Shown piece after piece: positions 1-14,481 of a stretch of DNA of 64,000 nucleotides. A program made the translations under genes and the position numbers. The notes under the pieces were generated by a model that was not told the origin of the DNA, ran no database searches, and was given only the letters and a program-made list of their open reading frames with translations. This stretch comes from Paraspadella gotoi (lineage: Eukaryota > Chaetognatha): the NCBI GenBank assembly GCA_051294375.1, contig CM119269.1, forward strand, positions 1,959,601 through 2,023,600, given 5' to 3'. Positions within the stretch are counted from its first letter, which is position 1; every line of letters starts with the position of its first letter.

Positions 1-165
1 GTCTTTCTCTCTCTCTCTTCTTCTCAATCTCTCTCCCTCTCCCTCTCTCTCTCTCTCTGCTCTCTCTCTCCTCTCTCTCTCTCTGTCTCTCTTCTATCTC
101 TCTTCTCTCTCGTCCCTCTCTTCTCCTCTCTCTCTTTTCTCTCTTTCTCTCTCTCCCCCATGTCT
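1..165. repeat. (CT)n/(TCTC)n low-complexity tract
   Basis: Almost pure pyrimidine strand built of CT dinucleotides with occasional TTCT interruptions. The ORF seen on the opposite strand (Arg/Glu repeats) is a by-product of the GA repeat and is not a gene. Confidence 0.95.
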
Positions 166-669
166 CTATCTATCTCACACGTGCTGCTGCTGGCCTGACG
201 TGCCATTTCGATCATTGTTTCTGAATTCTGGTGTGGGAAGTGTGAAAAAAAAAAAAGAGTGGGATTTCTTTTTCTCCCTCACAGTCGACTAAGTTCCGTT
301 TATTGCTCATGAGTCGTCGTCACTGTTGTCGACGATGTCTTCGTCGTCGTCNNNNNNNNNNTCGTCGTCGAGTCGTTCAGGCTGATCTCGAACTCAAGGA
401 GGATATGAAGATGAGGGAAGCAACGTGGGCGAACGACTGGAGGAAGCGAAGAGAAAGGGGAGGAAAGAAGGAAAGAAAGAATTAAAGAAAAATAGAAAGA
501 GAGAAAGAAAGAATTAAAAAAAGCCAAAAAATATGAGAGAAAGAAAGAAAGAAAGCAAGAAAGAAAGAAAAAAGAAAGAAAGAAAAAAAGCAAGAAAGAA
601 AGCTAAAGAGAAAGAAAGAAAGAAAGATAGTAGGAAAGAATGAAAAAAAGAAAGAAAGAAAGGAAGAAA

Positions 670-710
<41 letters not shown>

Positions 711-1457
711 CAAGAGAAATGGAAAGAAAGAAAAAATAATAATAAAGAAAGTTAAAACGAAAGAAAGAAAGAGATAAAGAAAGAAAGAAAGAAAAAAGAA
801 AAAAAGAAGGAAAGAAAGAAAAAAAAAGAAAAAAGAAAAAAAGAAGGAAAGAAAGAAAGAAAGAAAGAAAGAAAGAAAAAAAGAAAGGATAGTGAGCTAG
901 CGGGCGCGCCAACTCCCACGACCGAAATCTTGACCAAAATATTTTCCTTTTGCTTTCATTTTTCTTCTTTTTCTTTTCTTTCTTTTTTTCTACTTCTTTA
1001 AAATGTCGATTGTGATGGGAAAAGTCGTTAGAACCGGTGTACATCTCGTTACTGTTTTTTATTCAACCGAATGAGGTATTTTTGGAACAGATTTTTTCTT
1101 TCCTTTTTTTTCTTTTTTGTTTTTATTTTACGTTTTTATTGTTTATCTTTTGGCTTAGAAACGAATCTGGCCGAGTTCATTAACATAGTCCTTCTAAAGT
1201 TCTAATTTCTAATTTCAAGGATGTTTTATATTAAATTGAAAACAGAGAAAAGACATTGCTGAATAAATAGGAATATTTTGTAATTTTACTTCTGATGTGT
1301 GAAAATTTATGTAGTTTGATGGTTTAAATTAAGAAAATCGTAGTTTATGCAAGAACTAAAATTTTTTCAACTCAATCTGTTAGTATATTTAAAAAGTTAT
1401 GTTTTACGATTTTCTCATTCCAGCTTTGAATTAAATTGCCAGAGAAAATAGAGAGGA

Positions 1458-1523
<66 letters not shown>

Positions 1524-3021
1524 CTTTAAATTTATTCAGCCCACTCCCATTTCATTTTCCTCATTCAAGTTTCAAGAAAGAATCTTCACTTTTTTTTTCT
1601 TTCCTTCTTTCGATTGTGAATTTCGTCGTTCGACTTTCGACTAATTTTTCTCACGAGGACTTTTTTTCTCTTTCTCCGACGGAAACCGACGCCTCCGCCG
1701 CGCGATGGCACCGGAAGTCGCTCCGGCGCTTTTGATAATTTCTTCGAATAACCGTAATAACCAAAGCGGCGCCATTAGACGCCTCAAATGACGCCGGAGA
1801 CGAGACTCCGCGTCGATCGGCCACGGACGATTACGGAAGACGCGTATCACTGACAAACCGGTTTAGAAGGAAGGAAAGAAAGAAAGACCTAAAGAAAGAA
1901 AGAAAGAAGGAAAACAGAAAGACAGAAAGACAGAAAGACAGAAAGAAAGAAAGAAAGAAAGAAAGAGTTGAGTGTAAAAAATATAAAAGCTTTGACAGAG
2001 AAAAAGGCGTTAGGAAAGTAAGTTGGATAGTAAGCTGGATAGTAAGTTGGGTATCATCTGCCAAAAACTAGAGGGACAAACGGCGATTGTCTACTATTTT
2101 CTTTGTCCAACCATATCCCGGTGATCGTCATGGCCATCGCCTTCAGGTCATCGTCGATGTCGTCATCGTCGTCGTCGTCGTCGTCTTGGCCACCAAATGA
2201 AAGTCCGTTGTTTGCGGTCAACTCATTTCTTCGCATCAAATTAACGCGCATCGCAGTCGTCGGCCNNNNNNNNNNNNNNNNNNNNNNNNNNNNNNNNNNN
2301 NNNNNNNNNNNNNNNNNNNNNNNNNNNNNNNNNNNNNNNNNNNNNNNNNNNNNNNNNNNNNNNNNNNNNNNNNNNNNNNNNNNNNNNNNNNNNNNNNNNN
2401 NNNNNNNNNNNNNNNNNNNNNNNNNNNNNNNNNNNNNNNNNNNNNNNNNNNNNNNNNNNNNNNNNNNNNNNNNNNNNNNNNNNNNNNNNNNNNNNNNNNN
2501 NNNNNNNNNNNNNNNNNNNNNNNNNNNNNNNNNNNNNNNNNNNNNNNNNNNNNNNNNNNNNNNNNNNNNNNNNNNNNNNNNNNNNNNNNNNNNNNNNNNN
2601 NNNNNNNNNNNNNNNNNNNNNNNNNNNNNNNNNNNNNNNTTGTCGGCGAAGCAAAAGGCCAGACGTCGATCTTGAATCGATCAAGCTGATCGATCTATGT
2701 TGACGGATCCGTTTCACCGATCGGACTTAAGCTCCTTCGTAAGTCAAATTTCGTATTTGTCAACAATTTACGACTGCAAGACAATTAAGTAAAACATTCG
2801 TTCGAAAAAAATGTCGATTTTTCGCTTCACCTTTTTTTCCCTTCGATTTCGACGTCGACGAACGAATTAGTGGAATCAACGCCGGGAAAAAGTTAGCGTC
2901 GGGCGCCGAGATTTCGGCGCCGGAGGACGTGGATCGTTAACCGGAAAAATCGGGCGCCGGAAATCATGAATTTTGAGTGAAAAAGACGACGACGACGAAG
3001 ACCAATGTTTTGTCTTTGTTT

Positions 3022-3105
<84 letters not shown>

Positions 3106-3125
3106 TCCTTTCTTTCTTTCTTTCC
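3022..3125. repeat. (CTTT)n tetranucleotide microsatellite
   Basis: About 25 near-perfect CTTT units, with a few CCTTT interruptions at the right end. It produces long FLSFFLSF reading frames that are not genes. Confidence 0.97.
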
Positions 3126-3239
3126 TTTCTTTCCATCGAACCCCTAATCCTTTCCCTCCGTTCACCTTTCGTTTCCTGGAGGCGAAACTGAGGACCAAAA
3201 CTAAATCTTAAATTGATTAATGGACTTTGGAGAATAAAG

Positions 3240-3385
3240 GGATGAAGGAAACGGAATAGAGAAGAGATCACAGAGGGGTTGAATGGGGGAAAGAGAAGGA
3301 AAAGAGAGGAGATCAGAGAGGGGTTGAATGAGGGAAGGAAAAGGAAAAGAGAGGAGATCAGAGTGGGGTTGAATAAAGGAACGAA
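3240..3385. repeat. 62-bp purine-rich tandem repeat, about 2.5 copies
   Basis: The unit contains GAGATCAGAG, GGGGTTGAAT and GGAAAAGAGA and recurs three times with small differences (the key word GGGGTTGAAT occurs near 3276, 3314 and 3365). Confidence 0.8.
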
Positions 3386-3844
3386 GAAAGAGAGTAAGAA
3401 AAGTTAAAAAAGATGGAAGGTAAAAGTCAGAAAAAGAAAAAAAAAAAAAAAACAAAAGAGGAAATAGTAAAAGAGGATTTAAAAAGATGCATATGACAGA
3501 AAGAATTAGACAAGGGAGTAATTCCATAATTTTTGTACAGGTCAAAATCGATATAATCTTTTCCAACATCCACGCCTCTTGTTTAAGATCATCATAAGCG
3601 GACTCTTTATCCACGGCACTGTCGCTACCCCACCTGCGCCCACCGCCCCTCCCACCACCCCCACAGTCCACAGCCCGGAGCCGTGGTGATTATAATCTCG
3701 TTTGTATCCATGAAACTCGGTTATTGTGGTCGGTCTGTCGGGCGACGGCCGGCGGAGCCTCCACCGAAACCAGCCGAAAACTAAACACTCGTATTTATCA
3801 ACATCTGACTCCGAAAGAGACAGAGACGGAGACAGCGAGAGAGA

Positions 3845-3869
3845 NNNNNNNNNNNNNNNNNNNNNNNNN
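3845..3869. other. Assembly gap of exactly 25 N
   Basis: This is one of six gaps of exactly 25 N in the window (also 18479, 23629, 36694, 38548, 45391). It sits inside a (GA)n tract and is followed by the error-rich duplicate block 3870-9330. The fixed size indicates a placeholder, not a measured distance. Confidence 0.97.
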
Positions 3870-4434
3870 GAGAGGAGAGAAGAGAGAGAGAGAGAGAGAG
3901 AGATGAAGAAAGAGATAGAGAGATGATTTTGAGAGAGAGTAGAGAATAGAGGAGGGACGGAGATAATTGCCTAGAGCGAGTAAAGATGTATCTACTTAGT
4001 AAATGGATGTGCTGTCAACTTCGCTCCAAGAGAGGAGATGAGAAGAGCGAAAGCAAGCAGGAGAAGTAGAGATGATGAGAGAAGAGAAGAGAGCAGAGCA
4101 GCAGAGAAGAGAGAGACGAGGAGAGAGAGAGGAGAGAGGAGAGCAAGAGAATGCCTCGGAAAATCCCTACTATCACAGTCGACACGAGCCTAATAAGGAA
4201 GGAAATGAACTCGTGGACGGGGTTGGTTTCTTCTTGTGAGCGGAGTGAGGAGTGCGTGACGAATAAAGTGCTGAGGAAGAATAAACTGAGCAGGAGACAA
4301 AAGAGAAAAGAATTCTGGAAATGGAAATGACTTGTAAATGTTTCAAAGAATGAATAGAAATCTTTGAGAGTTATTTGAAATACCTGAGTCAGATCGAGAA
4401 AGGCAGAGAGGGGAGAGAGAGAGAAGAGAGAGCA

Positions 4435-4465
<31 letters not shown>

Positions 4466-5769
4466 AAGAAGACGGTCTTCTATCTTCACTGCTAACCGAA
4501 CCTCCATTCAGTGGTACTGAACCCTGAAGATTTCGGGCACATTGCGCATTAATGACGGGTCGATTGAACTTTTGAATCACCGAGAAACATAAAACATCAA
4601 TATCATAACTGCTCTTGACTTTACTTTATTAATCTTGGGTTTAAAATATAATTTCTTATTAAGACCTTAACAAATAATTACCATATAAAAAAGAAAAATG
4701 CGAGCCAGTGGAATAATTTCAATTAATCCTATCTTTTATCAAATTACTAAGAAGCGGGAACGAAACTTTCTTAAATTAATTCACAAATCACAACATCACC
4801 TTGCATCATTATTGGTCCTTGATAACCCAATGACCTACATCAATGAGAATACATTGGAGAGAGCAACGGCTTCCTTGATTATAAAGATAACTAAAAGGTA
4901 ATGGACCACACATGAAGATACACACATCAAATAAAATGATGACGAATAAAAAAACAACTACGCGTCCATGATTAATTCAGTTATTTTTCAAGTAGAGAAT
5001 GTACAAATTTCTAAAACATTTTACAATTGTTATAAAATAAATTTATTGCGGACTTTTTATCACCCTTAAGTACGGATCACTCTAACACTTTCTATACTCA
5101 ACAACAAGGACATAACAATTACAAAACATATTACAAAACATTTCAATAACTATTAACAATTTCATACTATTAACATTCCAAGACTATTAACATTTATAAT
5201 AACATGTAAGATTGACAACCTCGATTCACTAATTTTTTTAAGGCAGACGCACGCAACATTTCCTGCTTTCTTACTGCTATCATGCCTTCTCAGAGAAAAA
5301 ATTATTCTAGAAATGGAAATACAAAAGTCATTGTTTATTGCCAGGTTGATTCACAAAGATCAGATCGCACATAGCCGGATGGGTGTATCAGACTGACTCT
5401 CCTCTCATCCTCGCAGAGTACTATTCATTTTACTCTATCATCCTCCTCTAGTATCATTTCTTACTATAAACACACATCTACTGTTTCTCTACCCTTTTTT
5501 TATTCTCTTTTTTTTTACTATCTATTCGTATTCTCTTTTTCTTCTATAATATTTTGTTTTTCATTTTCGTATTCTAAATTAATGCCATGTTCTTTGTTTA
5601 TTGTTACAGTGGAAGCTACAAGGAGTTGAGGACTTTCTGTCGTTGGTGTCGTTGCGGCGAGATATTACCAGCATATTGTTCTTTTTTAATGTTTTTTGCA
5701 TTAACAGCAATTCAACATGAATTTTTTTTTTTTTGGTCAGAACAATAGATAAACCCTACATACCACGAG

Positions 5770-6020
5770 CAATGGCTTTTATGTGTGAGCCTCGCTGAAG
5801 ACCAGCGGGACACACGGGGGGCGTGGGGTCGGCTGTACCCTGCCTGGACTCGATCCGGGCTGGTCGACCCTGCGCGTAACCCATCTCCGCCGTCGTTGTG
5901 TGTGCTGTCTCACAACGATGGGTGACACATGGGTATGACAGCCGTGCCGTGGGGCTTTTGGTAAAGGGGTTGGTGGGTGCGGGGTCCGCTGCGGGCCGCG
6001 GGAGGGCGGGACGAGCGGCC
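5770..6020. other. GC-rich segment present only in the noisy copy
   Basis: Within the duplicated block this stretch of about 250 bp has no counterpart between 11150 and 11305. It contains a hairpin (CGTTGTG at about 5892 and CACAACG at about 5911) and, on the minus strand, a B-box-like 11-mer GGATCGAGTCC (5846-5856). It may be an insertion, an allele difference, or sequence from elsewhere joined into the read. No gene is supported. Confidence 0.4.
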
Positions 6021-7518
6021 GACCAATTGATGGAGGCGTTGCGCCGCGCGAAACGGCGGAGGGGAGACGCGGTGGCGGGGCGGGAACCGAGACAGGAAGA
6101 AACGATGACGAGGGTGGGAGTTGTGGGAGATAGGACGTTGCGGAAAAGGTGGAATGGACGGTTCGGAACGTGGAACGGTGGACTGTGGACTGGGATTGGG
6201 CAGTGGAGAAAGGAAAGAAAAAGAAGAATAAAGGTGAATTGTTAGGGGTCGGGACTAGGTTAGAAGCGATGGTAGAAGTGAAGAGAGAATTAGCAACTGG
6301 AAGGGTAAATTGTTGAGTGAAAAAAAGCAACATCAAGTGATAACAATGAAGATGACAGCGAGTTATTGGAACGAGCAAAAGTAACCCGGGATTGTGGAAT
6401 GAAAGTATGATTTTTTTTAAGATTGATATTTGTGTGTTGAAGATACTTTAAATGAAAGGGAAGTGATGACGAAGAAAGGAAACATAATTGAAATGGTAGT
6501 AAACTTACATAAGAAGAGCCATGAGTGAGAGAGAAAAATGAGAGAAAGAGAGAGAGGAAGAGATGGAGAAGAGAGAGAGAGGGAGGAGGAGAGAGAGAAT
6601 GAAGAAGAAGAGAGTGAGTATGAAGAGCCTGGGGCCCCTTAAATTCTGGAAGTCACGTCCATACGGAGTAGCGATCGGAGCTTCGAGGCGAGACGGTGTC
6701 TCGTTTCTCGGAGATAAACTGGGACTGATCTGTGGATGCGGTTAGTCGAGGTCGGGTGGTTTGGAGAGGTGGTGGGGGGGGGGAAGGACGGCGCGTTGTG
6801 GGGGAAGGAGATGGGGGGGCTGCGAATGGGATGTAGATACTGACGGACAAGGGGCGGAGGGGGGAGACGAAACAGACTGGTTAAAACTGAAGATAAATCA
6901 ACGAGTCGTGCTTATAAACCTTTCCTAGTGCGAAAGTGGAGGTAACGTGCTTAGGACGGGACCCGACTCTGAAAGTTGCGCCGTTCGTACACGCGGACGC
7001 CACGGCGTTTGTGGCAGTAAAAGGGAAAAGTGAATTGGTAGGTGGAAAATAAGAAATGTAGTCGAAAAACTGTAGGTGCATTAAGAGTTCGGGTAGGGGG
7101 GTGATGGTTGTTTGAGCAAATGATAAGGATCCGACCGGTGGCATGCTGAGTTTCCCGCCTTCTTGAGTGACAAAAACATCGAAACCCTTTCTCGCCACCG
7201 ACTCCTGGTTGCCCACTGTTCCTGTCGCCCCGAGAGGCACTTCGCTTCGAACTGAGAGAGAGGGAGGCCGCCGACTGCCAAATTTAGCACGCAAAGAGAA
7301 CAGGCAAACGACGGGACGACGAACGACAGACCGACGACCATGCACAGTCGGTAGGAGAATTGCGATTTTCAGCGAATTGCAAACGTTGTTCGGCGAGCGA
7401 GGCGCGGAGAAGGAAAGAAAGAGAATTTCTGAAGAGAAACAAGAAAGGAAGATAATAAAGAAAAAAGAAAGAGAGAGAGCACAGAAGAAAAGAGAGAGCG
7501 ATAGAGAAGGAAAGAAGA

Positions 7519-7552
<34 letters not shown>

Positions 7553-7564
7553 ACAGTAGAGAGA

Positions 7565-7596
<32 letters not shown>

Positions 7597-7796
7597 AATT
7601 AGATAGAAAAAATAACGAAAAAAGTAAATAAATAAAAGAAAGGACAGGAAAGGAGAAGAGAGAGACAGGGCATGAATTGTTTTGATTTAAATTTTTACCC
7701 TTTTCCTTTTCCAACCTCAACCGCCACCCTCCTTGTGGGTCAAGACCAAATTAATGAAAAAATACTAGAATTGTAGGCAGCCCACCAGAACCTATT

Positions 7797-8031
7797 CAAA
7801 AACCAAGCGGGCAAAATTCGGGCCTCATGAAAAAGCCTTAGGAAGCTCCGTCCTCTGGGCGACTAGGGGCGAACTCGCCTTCATTTATTCTTTTCAACTC
7901 TAGCGCAACTAAGCGTCAGGTCCGCCTCGAAGAACATTGACAAAGATCCTGCTGTCAAAGTACAAAGGACCGGGAGATACTCGAATCAGCCTCACGAATC
8001 GCAGAAACAAACTAATTCTGTACATCAAAGC
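7797..8031 (+). pseudogene. MEF2: Broken second copy of MEF2 exon 2
   Basis: The exon 2 sequence can be followed from the AAATTCGG-CCTCATGAAAAAG region to the CTAATTCTG...TCAGTTC end, but extra and missing bases put every frame out of register. Intronic sequence on both sides matches the flanks of the real exon at 12817-13020 with the same kind of errors. Because coding and non-coding bases are equally damaged and the change type is mostly single-base indels, I interpret it as an assembly duplicate made from an uncorrected read, not as a second MEF2 locus. A real, old pseudo-exon is the alternative. Confidence 0.8.
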
Positions 8032-9330
8032 AGTCAGTTCGAGAAAAAGAAGCGAATTTGGGGGAAGGAGGAGATGGTGTCCAGTGTGGGTGCTGTTTCT
8101 AGCTTCCGAAGTGGAAACTTTTAACTAAGCTAATTGGAATTATAGCTTTAGTAATTAACAAAGAAGTAAAATGAACATTGAAATTGGTACCTTACCAAGA
8201 ATATCTTCGAGACCCCCGCTGCCCATATCCCATAAGCGAGCTATGATTAAAAAAAATAATATAAAAATGTAAAAAATAAATTGTACTTTATTTGATTTTC
8301 CTTTAGTAATGTCATAGTTGTCGAACTGTCATAATTCTCGAGTTAGTTCACTCCAGAAGCCTACAACCAGTTCACCATATTATTCAGTGCGTCTATCTAA
8401 GCTTTGAGAATTTACCCCTTCAAAACCCTTGATAAATATGGAAAAATACGTAAAAACCAAAAGAACTCGAGGTAAATTAGCTAGTATCGTTTAGTGACTC
8501 CTTAATCGCATGAACAAAACTCATCAGACAGGATTTTTCTATTAAAATTAATGAGCAATTAAAAGATATTTATCTGAAAATTAAAAAAATACATTAAACT
8601 CTTGGAAAAACAGAAAAGTGTCTTGGTTCGCTAGTTTAGACCCCTGGTAATGTTTATCGTTCGTTTCGTCGTCTCGTCGTCTTCGTCGACTACTTTCCCT
8701 CGATGCCTCCCCGAGACTGGCCCGCTGTGATCCGCGTCCAAATGATCTAGAATGACCTTAAGATCCTTCGGTTGTGCGACCTCCGAAGGCGACCTGTGGT
8801 AGAGAAGAGAGTACTCTCTTTCCATTAAAGACCCTAATATCGTGTCGTTTTCGAGAGTTTTTCGAGGTGTCGAGGAGGAATTCCCTTACGGTTTAGAAAA
8901 AAGAACCCTCAGATCAAATGAATCAATGAGTATTTAAAACTTTAACTCGAGAAAAATTGTCTCTGACAGAAGGTGTGGTTCGCCTAATTCAGGCCTATTC
9001 TTCAGAAGAATTTTTTAGTAAAACGCTTTAATTTTCAGGCAAGAAGCGCAGGACTTGCTTAAAAGAACTGCGCTCTTGCCTGAGGCCTCACAGACTACAT
9101 CGGCGAATCTTGCGGGGATAGAGTTGATTTTTAAAAAATGGAAGGGCATTTTAACTCTTCTGGAACGAAAAAAAAAAAATATCTCGTAGAGTCCGGGCCG
9201 TATACGCCCCCCCCCCCGTGCTTCTGATTTTAAACCGGAACTACCGGGCGGCGAGCACCTAACTAGACCTGGCTGACTCCACCGGGGGCCGTCTCAACTT
9301 GCTCGTTTTTTTTCCTTTAAGAAGATACGC

Positions 9331-10947
<1,617 letters not shown>

Positions 10948-11433
10948 TTTTACTGTCTCTCTCTCAGAAATTCTCTTCTTTCAATTTTCATTTTCGTTAA
11001 AGAATGTCTTTGAGATTTTCAATCATGATTTTTGGATTACTTTCTTGTCGTTGTTGTCGTTGCTTTCGAGAATTTTAATCATTTAAGCATTTAAGCATTA
11101 AATTCGGGTTTTTTTTTCTTTCTTTCACAGTAAATTTTGAAATCTGATACTGTTTTTTTTAGACACTGACTCTTTACTCCCCATCTCTCTTTCTTTTCCT
11201 TTTTTTTTAACTTGTGTTTATTTTTCTTTCTTTTTTGTTCTTTTGTTTTTTCTTTTCCGCTTCGGCGCCGCGTTGATGCGGTGATAAGTCGTTTTCCATA
11301 TTTTTGGCGTCGCCGGCGTCGAACGGCGGAAGTGGGAGAACGCGGTGGGCTGGGAGAACAAGGAGAACAAGGAGAACAGGAAGAAAAACTTGATGACGGG
11401 TGGGAGTTGGGGATTTACTTGCGAAAGGTGGAG

Positions 11434-11475
11434 ACTGTGGACTGTGGACTGTGGACTGTGGACTGTGGACTGTGG
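11434..11475. repeat. Heptamer tandem (ACTGTGG)6
   Basis: Six perfect 7-bp units. The complementary words TCCACTGTCCAC and GTCCACAG make up the core of the 80-bp tandem array at 18.86-19.64 kb, so the two loci may share an origin. Confidence 0.95.
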
Positions 11476-11686
11476 AGTGGCAGTGGAGGAAAAAGTGAAA
11501 GGAGAAAGAAAGAAAGAGTTTTGGTTGTGTCGGGATTTTAGGAGCGATGAAGAGTGAAAGAGATAAACATTGAAGGGTAAATGTGGATTGTAGAATAATG
11601 AAGAAACAAATCAATGAATAAACGATTAAGAGACATATTGAACGATCAAATAACCGAATGAATTAATAAAATTAAATGGGTTAAAT

Positions 11687-12151
11687 NNNNNNNNNNNNNN
11701 NNNNNNNNNNNNNNNNNNNNNNNNNNNNNNNNNNNNNNNNNNNNNNNNNNNNNNNNNNNNNNNNNNNNNNNNNNNNNNNNNNNNNNNNNNNNNNNNNNNN
11801 NNNNNNNNNNNNNNNNNNNNNNNNNNNNNNNNNNNNNNNNNNNNNNNNNNNNNNNNNNNNNNNNNNNNNNNNNNNNNNNNNNNNNNNNNNNNNNNNNNNN
11901 NNNNNNNNNNNNNNNNNNNNNNNNNNNNNNNNNNNNNNNNNNNNNNNNNNNNNNNNNNNNNNNNNNNNNNNNNNNNNNNNNNNNNNNNNNNNNNNNNNNN
12001 NNNNNNNNNNNNNNNNNNNNNNNNNNNNNNNNNNNNNNNNNNNNNNNNNNNNNNNNNNNNNNNNNNNNNNNNNNNNNNNNNNNNNNNNNNNNNNNNNNNN
12101 NNNNNNNNNNNNNNNNNNNNNNNNNNNNNNNNNNNNNNNNNNNNNNNNNNN
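11687..12151. other. Assembly gap (465 N)
   Basis: Unknown sequence upstream of MEF2 exon 2. A second gap of 205 N follows at 12474-12678. Either could hide the exon that encodes the MEF2 N-terminus, although that exon usually lies much further upstream. Confidence 0.95.
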
Positions 12152-12249
12152 ATGACTTAAATGAATGAAGTATGAACGAAAGAACGAACGAATGAATTAT
12201 TAAACTCCATAGAGAGGCCTTATGGAGAGAGAGAAAGAGGAGGAGGAAG

Positions 12250-12283
<34 letters not shown>

Positions 12284-12756
12284 TCGCCTCGAACTGAGTA
12301 GAGGGTCCTCCGTCCAATTAGGCGCAAAGTGAAAGGCAACGACGACGACGACGACGACGACGACGACTACCATCACATTCGTGATGATGATCGATCGCGA
12401 ATTTCACTTACAGTTTCTAGCGATTCGCTGAGAAGGAGAGAGAAAGAGATTGAAAGAAAAAAAGAAAGAATAANNNNNNNNNNNNNNNNNNNNNNNNNNN
12501 NNNNNNNNNNNNNNNNNNNNNNNNNNNNNNNNNNNNNNNNNNNNNNNNNNNNNNNNNNNNNNNNNNNNNNNNNNNNNNNNNNNNNNNNNNNNNNNNNNNN
12601 NNNNNNNNNNNNNNNNNNNNNNNNNNNNNNNNNNNNNNNNNNNNNNNNNNNNNNNNNNNNNNNNNNNNNNNNNNNNNNGAAAAAAGAAAGAAATAAATAA
12701 AAGAAAGACAGAAAGAGAAAGAGAGAGACAGGGCAATGACAATTTTTTTTTAATAA

Positions 12757-13098
<342 letters not shown>

Positions 13099-14146
13099 TA
13101 ATTAAGATTTGTATTTCAAAAATGAAAATGAAATTGAAATTGTATACAAAATAGTCTTTCGACCGCCGCTGTCTATCATACGATCTTTTAAAAAAATTAA
13201 AAATGTAAAAAATATGTGTCCGGTTTCGATTTTCTTATGATGTCATTGTCGACTGTCTATTCTCGTAGTAAATAATATTGGTTTCAGCTTTGATTTACTT
13301 AACCTTTTTTGGGAAATCGACCAGAAGCGAGGTAATGCGTAAGTTGTTTTCTCAGCGTATTGGACAAAACTAATCACATCGCCATGGTTTTTATAATAAA
13401 AATATTTACTTGAATAAAAAATACATAAACTGGAAAAAACAAAATGTCTTGGTTCGTTATTTAGCCTGATTTTAGTCGTCGTCGTCGTCGTCGTCTTCGT
13501 CGACACGCTCGAGCCTCCAGAGACTCGCCCGCCGTTGGATCCGTCGTCCAATGATGAATGACCTTAAGAGTCTTCGGTTGTCGACCTCCGATGGCGACCT
13601 GATGGAGAGAGAGAGATCTCTTCCTAAGACCCCAACGCGTTTCGGAGTCGAGGAGTCGAGGAGTCTCCTACTGTTTAGCCGCTCAGTCAAATTAATCAAT
13701 GAGTTTAATTTAGAGAAAATGTCAGAAGATGTTTATCGTAGAAGATTTTTAGTAAAACGTTATTTTTCAGGAACGCAGACTTTTTGACTGCGCCTTGGAG
13801 GCTAAACTAATGAAAATCTGGGAATTGAGTTATTTTTAAAATGTGAGGAGTGGAATCCGTGGTATTAGTTTATTGCTTTAACCGATCGTGTAACACTTTC
13901 CCGCTAAACAAGGTAAGGACGCCAGGAGCGCGCCTCGATATTTCTTCTTTAAATTCAATTAAAGTCAGAAAAGAGAAAGAAAAATAAACGAGAAAATGAG
14001 AAAAAAAAAGAGAAAAAAAAAGAGAAAAAATAACGAAAAAAAAAGGGGGGGGGAAATGGGGAAAAAAAGGGGGGGGAAATGGGGAACGAGTGTTTCAAGG
14101 AATCTTGTTCATTTGTTTGATCAGCTTAAAACAAACAAGAGGCGAA

Positions 14147-14188
<42 letters not shown>

Positions 14189-14425
14189 CATCTGATCTCT
14201 CTCTAACAATTAAAGATTTAGGAAATATTTGTCATTCTTGTTTTGCTATTACGAATTGCAAATTAAAAATAACGGGTAAAGTTTGTGGTCTAACTTATTT
14301 GGATGGAAGCAATCGGTCAGAATTCAAAGTTCTATTGACATTCCGAAGAAAGAAGAAACCTTAGTGAGTCTAAATGATGTTGACATTAATCACCGGTTCA
14401 TAAATAGATGATTGCCGCAACGAGA

Positions 14426-14426
<1 letters not shown>

Positions 14427-14481
<55 letters not shown>
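14427..14481. repeat. (GAC)n trinucleotide array, about 18 units
   Basis: Perfect GAC units. A mirror array of CGT lies about 240 bp upstream (14147-14188), so the two form an inverted pair of complementary triplet repeats. Confidence 0.95.

Larger units (their letters stand above)
166..3844. other. Non-coding sequence upstream of MEF2 exon 2; no gene seen
   Basis: This stretch holds simple repeats separated by unique AT-rich DNA: an imperfect (GAAA)n at about 475-890, (GA)n at about 1465-1520, another (GAAA)n/(GACA)n at about 1867-1965, a TCG run at about 2155-2190, and (CTTT)n at about 3022-3125. N-gaps lie at 352-361 and 2266-2639. I looked for the first MEF2 coding exon (Met-Gly-Arg-Lys-Lys-Ile-Gln-Ile) and did not find it. 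The ORFs here are Phe/Leu/Ser or Arg/Glu/Lys translations of the repeats. By position it is intron 1 or 5' flank of MEF2. Confidence 0.6.
3870..9330 (+). repeat. Error-rich direct copy of 9.9-13.9 kb (probable uncorrected long-read fill)
   Basis: The block follows the clean sequence at about 9930-13865 in the same order. Examples: 4150 with 9933 (AGAATGCCTCG...), 4505 with 10071 (CCATTCAGTG), 5560-5745 with 10990-11130, 6040-6300 with 11305-11580, 7250-7430 with 12286-12440, 7690-8130 with 12765-13095, 8630-8810 with 13445-13620, 9010-9165 with 13745-13870. The copy differs by very many single-base insertions and small deletions in both coding and non-coding parts, which looks like raw read error rather than evolution. 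It also bridges gaps in the clean copy; for example it shows about 230 bp where the clean copy has 10 N at 10061. The last part (9170-9330) aligns only loosely. Confidence 0.85.

Noticed and set aside
7797-8031. Second functional MEF2 exon 2 or MEF2 paralogue
   Set aside because: All frames broken, and the surrounding introns match the real exon's introns with the same type of errors, pointing to an assembly duplicate.
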